Assembly (NCBI GenBank): GCA_029215795.1
Contig: JARDYH010000002.1
Location: 270,576,310 to 270,640,309 of the forward strand
Reading direction: 5' to 3'
Source: Anniella stebbinsi
Taxonomy: Eukaryota; Chordata; Lepidosauria; Squamata; Anniellidae
DNA length: 64,000 nt
Of this stretch, positions 32,560 to 45,000 are shown piece after piece. Position 1 is the first letter of the stretch; each line of letters opens with the position of its first letter. The translations under genes were made by a program, and so were the position numbers. The notes below the pieces were generated by a model. The model ran no database searches. It was given only the letters and a program-made list of their open reading frames with translations, and was not told the DNA's origin.

Positions 32560-32963
32560 TGAAATTGTCGTCTCCATTGCCCTCCCCACCCCCCCTCCGT
32601 TTACTTGCGCCCTCTCAGAGATCAAAGGAAATCCCGAATAGAATCGGAAATGAAAGATAGCAGGAAATTCTATTCTATACTTTTCCTACCTCTAGAGGCT
32701 AGTGGGAGGGAGGGAGGGAGGGAGGGTGGGTGTCCACAGGCTTACTGTGGAGTCTGCGCAGTGCTGCACCCAGCGTGGCGTGTGGATGACGAAACGAAAC
32801 GGGAGGGGGCTGTGCGCCTGCGCCAGTGTAGCGATGGGCGGAGAGGAGGGCGTGGCCCTGGCTAAGAAGTGGCCGGTGTGGGGCGGCGAGTCCGCGTCTC
32901 TCTTTCTCTTTTTGCTCTCGCGGCTCCACGCTTTCAGCGAGCCGGCGGGTTGGAGCGGGCACC
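32560..32963 (+). promoter_or_regulatory. PPA1: PPA1 GC-rich promoter and 5' UTR
   Basis: GC- and CpG-rich stretch directly before the PPA1 start, without an obvious TATA box. It has GC-box-like GGGCGTGGCC near 32850 and a run of GGGA repeats at 32702-32728. The transcription start cannot be fixed. An out-of-frame ATG at 32833 overlaps the main start. Confidence 0.65.
32702..32728 (+). repeat. PPA1: (GGGA)n run in PPA1 promoter region
   Basis: Six or more GGGA units with at least four G-triplets at short spacing, the pattern expected of a G-quadruplex on the + strand. Confidence 0.85.
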
Positions 32964-33027
32964 ATGGCTGGCTGCAGCGTGGAGGAGCGCGGCTGTCCCG
33001 ACAGCCTCGACTACAGGCTTTTTTTCA
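32964..33027 (+). CDS. PPA1: PPA1 coding exon 1
   Basis: ATG at 32964. Encodes [20 protein letters not shown] and one more Phe, plus one base. Donor GTGAGT starts at 33028. Confidence 0.93.
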
Positions 33028-36000
33028 GTGAGTCGTCCGGGGTAGGGTTTAACTGGCGCGTGTGTGAGAACGTGTGAATATGAATGGAAGGGAGGGAATG
33101 AGAACGGCGTGGCAGTATCGCAGGAGGGTGTTCGTGGGGCAGCAGCTCACCTGGGAAAGCCACCGCTGCGCCTCGGAGCCTCCTCAGAATAAACGATAAC
33201 AAGCCAGGACCAAAAATAACACATGTTATTGTTGGCGATGATAAAAAAAATAATTCAATAGTAGTAATATGCAATTCTAAACATACAGGGTAGTTGAGCC
33301 CACGTTGAACACAGTGGGACTTATTTCTGAGCTGTAATAAAAAAATGTGGTTAATGTCAATTGTTTTATAATGTCAAAGGTCACCCCTGAAATGCTTTTA
33401 TAATGCTGATTCATAATATTTATTTAAGCGAGCAGGTTCAGGGGCACAGGTAGTGACTGCTGCAAATGTGAAGACTTTTGTTCCTGGTGTGAGAACTGCT
33501 GTAGTTTGACTTTGCAATCCTATATATGTCTATTCAGCAGAAAGCCCCACTGTTTTTGGTAGGGTTTCCTCCCAGGTAAATGGGTATGGGGTTGCAGCCC
33601 GAGAGACTTACAGTGTAGTCCAGTGCATGCTTACTTGGAAGTAAATCCCACTGAGTTCATTGGGACTTATTCCTATTTTCCATGTTCATTGGGTTTTAAT
33701 CCTGTGTAGCTTGAGCACATGGGCAGGAAATTCCTTGTTCAAATTCTGTCACTCACTTGGCAGGGTTAGGCAAGCCACATTCTCTGCCATAGCCTGAGTA
33801 CTCCCACCCCAAGTTGGAATGGAGATAATAATACTGTCTGCTTAGGGTGCTTTGAGATGCTTTCATTTTGTTAAATATTGAAACGGATGGCCTAGTGAAA
33901 TGGGGCTGCCTAGAGAGGAGGATGTAGCTTGTACATGGGATGCAATAAATCAAGAGACAAGAATGATAGTTCGTCCTATTTCATGTACCTGGTTGTTGTC
34001 CAGGTATGCACAAATTGTTTTTTTAAAGAAGGGAGACACAAATTGAGAAGGCCAATGGGAATAGGTGCATGTGGCCAGCAAGTTGCTCTTATGCCTTTCA
34101 GGCTAAGCCAGCAATGCAGAACTTCAGGCCCGTGGGCCAAATGCAGCCATCTGGGGATGTCAGTCTGGTCTTCTGATGTTTCCAGAAGGCGGTGGAGAAT
34201 TGGGGTTGGCAGTGTCTTTTGTCACATGTGCATCCCCTTTCAGTGCACTCCCTGAAATTCTACCCCAGCACCACAGTTGATCACTATGGTGCAATTGAGG
34301 GATTTCCTTACTGCTGAAGTTCCTTGTTGGCTCCCAATTATTAATCCAGATTTTTTTACTCAAAAAGATTTCTTAAGGTGGCTTACAGAAAGTAACATTA
34401 ATTTTATCCTGTGGAATGTCTCATGTAATAAAAGTAACTCTGAGTAGGCCCAAAGAATACTTTCTCCCACATTTATTGGCACGGGTACAACACATTTGAA
34501 ATTCGGGTGCAGATTCCATATCAAAGTGTGTGGCTTCCAGAATAGGTTTAAGTCCGGGTACCTCTCATCACAAAATATGCCTATAGTACCCTAAAACAGG
34601 GGCGTCATCTATTCTGGATGGCAAGGAGATGGAACCTGGAGGGGGAATTAGAGGGAGATGGGAGCATAGACTGATGCCTGCCCACAGAATCTCTGACAGG
34701 GAACATGGGGTCTAGAGAAGGGTGAATTCTTACTCTGAGTGCCAGATGTTAGCAAGGGAATAATAATAATAATAATAATAATGATTTATTTCTTACCCGC
34801 CTCTCCATCTAGATCGAGGCGGGGAACAACAGCATGATAAAATACATAAAACTAATTAAAACATGACAAATATTATTAAAACTGCATTAAAACATCCTAA
34901 AACATCATTAAAACATCCTAAAACATCCTAAAAACATTCTAAAAATTACACTGGATATGCCTGCCGGAAGAGAACAGTCTTTATAGCTTTCTTAAATTCT
35001 AAAAGACTGTTAAGTTGACGAGTCTCCTCCGGCAGGTCATTCCACAGTCTGGGAGCGGCAGAAGAGAAGGTCCTCTGGGTAACAGTTGTCAGCCTAGTCT
35101 TGGCCGACCGCAGTAAGTTCTTCCCAGAGGACCTGAGCGTGCGGGGCGGATTATACGGGAGAAGGCGATCCCGCAGGTAACCTGGACCCAAACCATGTAG
35201 GGCTTTAAAGGTAATGACCAACACTTTATACTTCGCCCGGAAACTAATTGGCAGCCAGTGGAGCGATTTTAAAGCTGGCGTAATATGGTCACTCCTAGAT
35301 GTACCGGTGACCAACCTGGCTGCCATATTTTGAACTAGTTGAAGTTTCCGGACTAGGCACAAAGGTAGCCCTATGTACAGCGCATTGCAGAAGTCAAGCC
35401 TCGAAGTTACCAGCGCGTGCACCACCATCTTTAGGTCTTCCAACTCTAGGAAGGGGCGCAGCTGGCGTATCAGCCGAAGCTGATAGTAGGCACTCCTGGC
35501 CGTCGCATCTATCTGGGCTGTCATTTGGAGCGACGGATCCAGGAGCACCCCCAAGCTGCGAACACAGTCTTTCAGGGGGAGTGTAACCCCATCCAGAACC
35601 GGTTGACACACCTCCAAACCCAGGTTGCGGCCTTTGACAGCAAGCACCTCCGTCTTGTCTGGATTCAGCTTCAGTTTGTTTTTCCTCATCCAGCCCATTA
35701 CCGCCTCCAAGCATTCATTCAGAGGAGACACACTATCCTTAGCTGACGATGTTGTCGAAGGCATAGAGAAATATATTTGGGTGTCATCAGCATACTGATA
35801 GCACCCCGCCCCATGCCTCCGGATGATCTCTCCCAACGGTTTAATATAAATGTTAAACAGCATTGGGGAAAGGATGGCACCTTGCGGTACGCCACACAGC
35901 AGCTCCTTCTTTGCAGAGCAGCTATCCCCAAGCATCACCATCTGGAACCTGCCCGAGAGGTAGGACCGGAACCACTGAAGCACAGTGCCCCCGATTCCCA

Positions 36001-39000
36001 ATCCCCTCAGGCGTTCCAGAAGGATACCATGGTCGATGGTATCGAATGCCGCTGAGAGGTCCAAAAGTACCAACAGGGACACACTCCCCCTGTCAATACC
36101 CAGGCGTAGATCATCCGCTAAGGCGACCATAGCAGTCTCAACTCCGTATCCCGCCCTGAAGCCAGTTTGAAATGGGTCTAGAAAATCAGTGTCATCCAAG
36201 ACTACCTGGAGTTGAAAGGCAACCGCCCTCTCGATCACCTTGCCCAAGAATGGAAGGTTTGATACCGGTCTGTAGTTATTAAAGTCCAGGGGATCCAGGG
36301 AGGGCTTCTTTAGAAGCGGCCGTATCACCGCTTCTTTTAAACATGATGGAAAACTCCCCTCCCTGAGAGATGCATTAATAATATATTGTAACTGCGATCT
36401 AACCGCATCTCCTCCCTGGACGACCAGCCATGAAGGACAGGGATCGAGAGGGCAAGTCGTCCCCCTCACTTGTCCAAGCAGCTTGTCCACGTCCTCGGTA
36501 CTCACCAACTGAAACCGATCCAGTATAATTCTACTCGCGGAGTCACTGGACACTCCATCGTCAGCCTCTGCTATAACGACGGCATCTAAGTCGGCTCTTA
36601 TCCGAGAGATTTTATCTGCGAAATGATCATTAAAGGCATCGCAGCGAACCGCCGAAGGCTCTAAAGTCGGATTCAGGGGGGAAGGTGCCCGGGTTAGACC
36701 CCTCACCACCCTGAACAGTTCCGCTGGACGCGAATTCGCAGACGCAATGCGCGCAGAGAAGAAAGCTTTCTTCGCTGCACGTATTGCCACCCCATAGGAA
36801 CGAAGATGTTCTCTATGCCGTGTCTTGTCGGATAGAAGTCGAGTTTTCCGCCATCGGCGCTCCAGTCGTCGTCCTTTCCGCTTCAACTCCCTGAGGTCTT
36901 CCGTATACCAGGGCGCCCTGTTAGAAGCGGGTCGGAGAGGACGTTTGGGGGCGATCGTGTCGATAGCCCTAGTTAGGTCTCGATTCCATCTATCAACCAG
37001 GGCTTCTACAGGATCGTCGACGATACCAGCCATAGAACCCTCCAAGGCTTTCTGGAATCCAGCAGGATCCATCAGCCTTCGAGGGCGGACCATCTTAATA
37101 GGTCCACCACCCCCGCAGGGGCGGGTGGTAGCCGTGATACTAACCTTAACCAGAAAATGGTCTGTCCATGACAACACGGAGGTATTCGTTACCTCCGCCC
37201 ACAGATCCGTCTGTTCGGAACTGAAAACGGCATCGAGGGTATGACCCGCTGAATGTGTGGGTCCAGAGACCAATTGGGATAGGCCCATGGTTGTCATGGA
37301 TGCCACGAACTCCCGAGCTCCACCTGACAAACCAGTCTCGAATGGGATGTTGAAATCGCCCAGGACCAAAAGCCTGGGCGAATCCAACACCAGCTCCGAG
37401 ACCAGTTCCGTGAGCTCAGCCAGGGAGTCTGATAGGCAGCGGGGTGGCCGGTACACCAACAGAATCCCTAGTCTATCCCTGGTCTTCAGACTCAGGTACA
37501 CACACTCGATGTAATTCAGTTCACGAACAGGAAGTCTGGTCAGATTAAGATTATCCCTGTAGACCACAGCTACTCCGCCATGAAAATTGTGTTGTGAGGA
37601 TTTGGTGGTTGCTTGTGATGATAGTATCTTAATTAATGCTTTGGGCTACAAGACTATGCATTCCAGAAAAACTAAGCTGAAATAATTATAGCCCTTTAAA
37701 AAATGTTTTCAGTACTTATTGTGGGTAAGAATTACCCAGATCTGCCTCTTACCCCTGGCTTCTTTCAAGGGTGGTTAAAAGCTGCCCACCACTAAACCAT
37801 GTAACTCAATCTTGTTTGAGTACCTTGGCATAGCAAGTCCAGAAAGTATTACAGTGGAATAGTACTTGCTTCATTTGAGGGCCAGATATGGGAATGGGAT
37901 ATCTGTATGGTTTGTGGGCATCTGGTAAAAGGGGTTACCCATGGGTCATCTGGGGAGGATCCTATGAATTGGGCAATAATAATCCAGAAGGTCTGGAATA
38001 GAGTCTTTGGCTGAATTCGGACAACACGATAGTCAATGGTGGAGTAATCATCAACTTTACAGTTGTTAATCTATGGGGTACTCCCCACACAACATGGTAA
38101 TAAATAATCTACTGTGGTGTGGATTAGGATCAGCGCTGAGTTCACTATGGCAGCATTCGGACAACACGATAATCAATACAACTGACTATTGTTCCCCCCC
38201 CCCCTTGCTTATTGTGTTGTCCGAATTCAGCCTTTGTGTATGCTGTGCTGGTACAGGGTGACAGTGGGCTTTGTGTTTTGGGTTTTGATAGAGTTTGAGG
38301 ATCTACATGCTTGGTGCCCCACTAGCTGGCAAGTGAGCACCTGGTGAACTGTGTTGATCCAACCCTCCCCTATTCAACAAACAGTCCTTGGGTTTAAAGT
38401 CTGAACTGACAGACAGATATGGGCAGTGAACATGGCTGAAATGAGAGCCTTAACAGTATAATCCCTTAAGGCGATTTTCTTTTGATCCTTGCAGTGCCCC
38501 ACCCCAAAACAGTTTCAGTTTTCACTGTGTGTAAAAGTGTGGTAAGAATATGAGATCACCCAAAGATTACCCAATTAGTCTACCCTGGCAAGCAGCAATA
38601 AGTGTGATCATAAACTGAGCAGCCGGGCTCAGACTGCCTTTGTCCTCTTACATTATAGTTTTCTAAACCCAGTCAGGCAATAGCTTTATTAGGGCCAATC
38701 AGCATGTCAAAGCAGGGCACCAGTCACCTTAAGAGACATGGATGGGAACAACTTATATAGACACTGGGACAAGGGATTTCGTATGCCAGATATCATGTGC
38801 TGTTGCCCACGCTTCATGTGCTAATGGCGGAAAAAATGTATTTAAATAAAGAATTTCCCAAGCTATATATACTCTTTCTAATTTGAGAAATAAAATAAAT
38901 GTTGGCTATTTTTAGGTTACCTCTGCAGAACTCAAGAGCATTCTGTAGTAACGTCAAAGTAAAACCAGAAAGATTAGAGAAATTAATATTTCCCCAATAA

Positions 39001-42000
39001 ATATATACACCAACTCTGCATCTTGCATTCTACAAGCATATATCTGTTCCTGGCTGCTACTGGAAAAACCCTTCCCCATCTGTGTGTGATTGATAAAGTG
39101 CCTGTCCTGCAACCCTGATTCCATTGGAAATATTGCTTAGTATGAAAATCTAGAAAAATTAAATTACACCAATTTTTAACTACTCACTAGTCCATATATA
39201 CTTCGGCTAAAATAATAGCATACAGTACATTAATAGTTTGGGAGAGAAACACTTTGAATACTTGGAGGTGATTCTTTCTCCCTAGAGGAGTGGCTATTCT
39301 CAAACCTTTAAGCCTCCATGGTCAGTTTCCTAAGTGCTAAAGAAACTGCAACTTTTTTAAAAAATTCAGGCAAGAATACACTCCTTGAGGGCATGCCATA
39401 GCCTGTTTTGCTTAAAATAAAAATGACTTGCTTTGCTAAATTATTAAAAATAAAGAATACATATATGCCATCTAAATGTTCAAGGTATTGCAAAAATATT
39501 TTTGAATTAGACCATCCATTCCAAAATATAAAATAGTTGCAGATGGAAGTGTCACATCATATTAGCCCTCTCTGTGTTTTTGCTAAACTATGACATGAGA
39601 AGTTTAATCATAACAGAGGTGCCCCAGGTTCTTACTAGCCAGATGCCCTAATATAATGGAGATTTCATTTGGTTAAGTGTATTAAAAACAGAAAATAAAA
39701 TATGACCTTAGATTGGCTTTCCAGAATGGAGCGCAACCTTCTAGATTTACTTTCTGTTTTGTTATGAGGCAGACTGCAAATACACCTAATATAGTAAACA
39801 CTCAGGGGAATGAAAGTGGAAAGAGTACATTAGAATCATTTTATGCCACATGAATAAAAATAAAATACTGCACTGCCAAATTATGAATATTCTAAGAGTT
39901 CATAAAGATGGGAAAGAGCCTGCAGGTGTCTATTTTACATAGCTACAAAATCAAAGTAGAACACATTTAACTGCTTTATACTAAATCAGACCATTGGTCT
40001 ATCCAAGATAGCCTTCTCTGTCTCCTGGCAGCTGTTGCCTAATGTTGCAGGCAAAGATCTTTCTGAGCCCTGTTACCTAATATAATTTTAAGCAACGATC
40101 TTGTGCAGTATGTTCTCTACTGCTGAGCTATTGCCCTAAACCTAGATGTAATTAAGGTCTCCTTCATGTATATACTAAGTCATGCCGGAGGTATTCGCAG
40201 TCTTGATAATTTAATGCGATTGCAATGTGTTGAGTGAATATTGAACCCATGTGAGTGGGGGCAAGTTTTGGGTCTTCCCCACCCAACCAGGATCCCCACT
40301 GAGAAGGGGGTATGCTGATTGGCTGGAAAAAGTGCACAAATTAGCCCTGTCCACATTACTGCAATATCCACAAATGCATATGCACTGCAGCTGTGTGGGT
40401 TATTGGCATGGAACAGTGATGCTGTATGTGTAGACTTAAAAATAATGAGGATTTGGTATATGTTAAACTACATAAAACTCAGGGTTCTCAACACTGTCCA
40501 CATCGTTTGGCATATAGGAAAGTGTTTTCTTCATATTGGAAGAAACAAGCTAAACTGTGGAAAAGTAATGACATGCCAGCCTCAGTTATCCTTTGATAAC
40601 AGAGTGGAGTTTATTTACTTGTACTTGTCTTTGTCTAGGCCTGAAACAGAGTTTTAGCATTTCCAGAAGATTTAATAATTTATCCTTCAGGTAGAACTCT
40701 TCTTGAGATACCCAGGAGGACTGAACTTCCTATGCTGAAAGTAAGGACACAGAAAGAAACAGCATGCAGGCTTAGCTCAGTCTTTGTGCTGACAGGTTGG
40801 CTGAGGCATCAAAACCAGAGGTTTCAGGTATTACTGGACTACTGGAGTTCTTGTGCCTTGGAAACTGGGTAGGCTTTTTGAAGTACTGCATTTGGCTATG
40901 GGAACTAAGTCACATATGGAAGCCAGAGGTCATCTGTGCTGAGCAGCTGACTATCACATCTGATGCAGATGTCCCTAAGGATGCTTAGAGGTTTGTTAGT
41001 CGTGCCAGCTGTTTTGGTATGCTGACTGTCTTGAGAAACTAGGACAGATATGAACTCTTAAGACTTCTTCTGTTGCATTAGTTTCATTAGAATACAAAAC
41101 AACTGCTATCAGGACCATGTTGATTTTTCTTTGTGTAGACATTCAGATTTCTTTGGGCCAAATCCCCCCTCCAATGTGCTCCAGAGGCTCCTCCAACCCT
41201 CCAGTGCGGATTTTGAGGGTGTACAAGGGACAGCAGGGGTGAGGGAAATTTCCGCCCTCCACATTCCACTGACAGCAAGAGGCGAGATCCTTTGGTTGGA
41301 AGAAATTAATTGGATCTATCCTTTAAACTACCTATGGTACTTTTATTTTGCTATTATATTTATTAAATATAATGAACAAATAATCTTCATTAGGCTTTTT
41401 CTCTTTTCCAGAAAATGATAAAGGACAATACATTTCTCCATTTCACGACATTCCAATGGATGCAGATGCTGGCAAGGTAATGTGCATGGTTATACTGAGC
41501 AGTTCTGTGGTGTCTACGCACCTTCCCTATAGACTATGTAAAGGTGGATTAGTTACTAGATACTAGGGCTTTGCAAACCTTGGATATTCGAATCAGAGGC
41601 TTGGAGGCCATTTTATGACGGATCCACCATTTCCCCGCACAGCTTTAGGCCCTGGTACAGCCTACAACCCTCAGCATACAGTGCCTGGGAGGGCTAGACT
41701 TACCGAGGCCCAGGAACAGAGGGCATACCTGTCTGTGGTGCTGCCATTGCCTGCTCCTCGGCATGATCGACCGCTGCTGGAGTGATCGCCTCTTTCCTGG
41801 TGAGATCTCGCCCAGTGCAATCAGCTTCCTGCCCAGCAAGATCATGTCTATGGCGACCTTCTGCCCAGCGAGATTGTGTCCTTCCCCATGTGATCGCGCC
41901 GGGCAGAAGGAGGCCGATTGTGCAGAGCGAGATCTCACCAGGAAGGAGGTGATTGTGCCGGCAGCGGTCAAGCATGTGGAGGAGTGGGCATTGACGGCGG

Positions 42001-45000
42001 CACGAACAGGTATGCCTTCTGTTCCTGGGCCCCAGTAAGTCCAGCTTTCCCTGGCACTGCATGCTGGGGGTTGTAGGCTGTACCAGGCCTACAGCTGTGC
42101 AAGGAAATGGCGGATCCACCATAAAATGGCCTCTGAGCCTTGAATTTGAATATCTGAGGTTTGCACAGCTCTATTAGATGATGACTTGTTCATCTTAAAG
42201 AGGAAATGCGGTTTGTATGTATCTTAACTGTAACCTGACCCCTGATTGTGCTTTGTTAACTAAGGTAATTGCCATAGATTTATTGAGTAATGCTGCTTAA
42301 GTAAAACTTGACATCAAGGTAGAGCCTGTTTATGCAAAGGAAGGACCCTGTTCAAATGTAACAGCAATGTTTGCTTAGGTAGCTTTTGTGTGAACATTAG
42401 TGAGGGTTCAGCAAATAGGTTAGAGGTGTTATATAATGCAATAAATAAATAAATATAACTTGGTGCAGTGAAATCTTCACATGTTAACTTTTAGAAACAT
42501 TAAGCTAAACTGTTAAATTATTTGGGGAGCCCAAATGTTGTCAACCAGAACTGGGCACTAATGTTCTTGTTGGTACATGAGTTTTTTTAATTAGTTGAAA
42601 TGTGTGCTATAGATTTAATAACATGTTAAAAATAGTATAAAATTTTAAAAACTCCCCATTAAAAAGTAATTAGTAGCAATAATCAAAACAGAATAAACAA
42701 GAAATAGAGGTAATCGGGGGCAACTTACTTATGTACACGTGTTCTAAAATATAAACTTTGAGGTCAATTCTAAAGGATTTTGCGAGAATGATCTTGGGTG
42801 TCACATTTGTCTGTTCAACCGGCTTAGTTTGCCAGAACAACAGACAAAGAGATATTAGAGAATAAAGTATGTCTTCTAGTTTGGAAGATAATCTAGATAT
42901 ATTGACAGTGGTTTCAAGCAAAATCAGCTCTCAGAGGAAGCAAGAACAGCTAGATTCAAAACCATGATTGTAAAGATAACCCAAGTAAAGTTTGTACAAT
43001 ACAGTACAAGAAAATCTGATTGGATGTCAGAGCTGGCTGGAATGGATAATGTATTGGCCACTGGAACTATGGTTTTGCGGGGCATAGCATTACAGATGCT
43101 AACTAATTGCTCTTGAAAACAGTGGAATAGGGCTTGGTTACAGGGGTGTTGCTAAGCCTGGGCACATGGAGTCCTGGCCCTAAATCTATTTTCATAGAAC
43201 CACTGATCTATTCCTCACAGCCCTGAGTGTCTATTGCTGCCAGTAGAAGGGTTTTTTTCTTAGTTTAATTGCCATGCATAGGTAATTTTCAGGGGTAGGG
43301 ATGCAGCTGGTGAGGGAAGGGTTAACAACACACCTTCCCCTGCATAGCAATTATGCTTAAGAAGAAAACCTTTTCTATTTGTTTGAAATTATCTGAGATG
43401 GGACAAATTAACTGAAGAATTTTATTTGAGATTATTTGGATGAGAAATTAATTAGCTGGCTTTGCCTTTGTGAAATTTAAATAAACCTCTGGTAAATATT
43501 TCCAAATTTGCACATATAGGCATAAATTAGCACATGTAGATTTTACACAGATTTATGTATGGACATATATTTGGTTGTAACTAACTTCTGGCTATTTATA
43601 TTCTCTGTTCTGTATGTTAATCTTCTGTTCAAAAGCGCTCAAGTGTAATTTTTACTAGGCTAAAAACAGTGGTGGTAGAATTTGCAGGGTTAACAAAAGA
43701 GCAAGGCGTAGTGACAAGCTTCATGTCCAGAGCCATGGGAATAGTTACAAGGGGTAATCTTTGCCAGCAAAGCTGACTTTGTGTGGGAGACACCCTTCTT
43801 TGTGTAAGATACAAGTCCAAAAGCAAATGGACACAAGCAAGCATTTTATTATCTTGGGAACTAAATGATACAATGAAATACACATTGTCAGATTTCACTT
43901 ATTTTAGTTTTTATTGCAGGGCAGCTCTCTTCGTCTTTCCCCTGGATTCCCCTGGATTCTCCGCACCTCCAGTAGCAGCCTAGTTAGGTAGTTTAGGGCA
44001 AAAGATTACATACATAGTCTTGTCTCTAGCTCTTGCTCCTAATCCTGGTATTTTTAAGATCTTGAGAGGATTGTAAAGTCTGTCTCAGTCTGGGATTGGG
44101 GATGTTCTAAATTTATCAGTACCTAGGCTGCTGCCCTCACTGTATTGTAAATGTATGCGTCACTGTACCTTTCTATAGTTGCCCAGAGCATGGCAAAGTT
44201 CGCTGCTTCTCTTTACATATTGCAATGATGTTTCATATATTCAGAAGTCCAGTAGCTTTCATTTCCACAAACAAAATAAAGCGAATAAGTACTGCTGCTT
44301 TCCTTCTCTGCAAGATTCAGTACGTATTCCGTACACGGATTTTCTGTTTAAATGCTCTATCAGGTAGTAGCTTAAACACAAAGACTTGGAGTTCTGTCAC
44401 AAATATTTAGTTATAGCTTTAATACACAAACCAGCAGGTTGGAGAATGTACAGTGTACGTGGCTCCAGGAAATGCAAGTGCCCATGATAGCTGAAAAAGT
44501 CATTTGAATTGTCCCTGTATCATTATACACATTTTTTAGTCTTTCTTAAAAACAAAAAACATTGGCTTTTCTTCTGAAGGAAGAAGGGGTGTCTCCACCC
44601 CCACACTGGCGAAGTATGACATTGATCACACTGAAGCCAGTTTACACTTGGAACATGGTTGTGGTGATGCATTTTTACCTCACTCCTTAGTCATAGAAGC
44701 TCCCAGGGTGGCTTACAGATATCAACAGTAAGATGATCCTTGCTGTCAAGTGTACAATCTAAAAGACATGACACAAGGAAAAAGGGATGGGGAGGGAGGA
44801 GGGAAAAAGCAAGCCTAGGTACCAGTTCGTATAGGTACAGTTCTTTCAGTGACCAGCTAGGGTGGAAACAGTTCAGATTGCCTGATCAAATGGTTTTGGT
44901 AAGTGACAGTTGAGGCAGCTGATCTCATAGCAGAACTGATGGAATAGTCTTGCTTCTCTGCTTTGCATCCTGATGGAATGGCTGCTACTTTATTAAGAAA

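Noticed and set aside
36825..37514. + strand frames of 85-139 codons
   Set aside because: They are antisense shadows of the L2 endonuclease coding strand.
42670..42921. 83-codon minus-strand frame in PPA1 intron 2
   Set aside because: AT-rich and without any family resemblance or repeat support; a chance frame.
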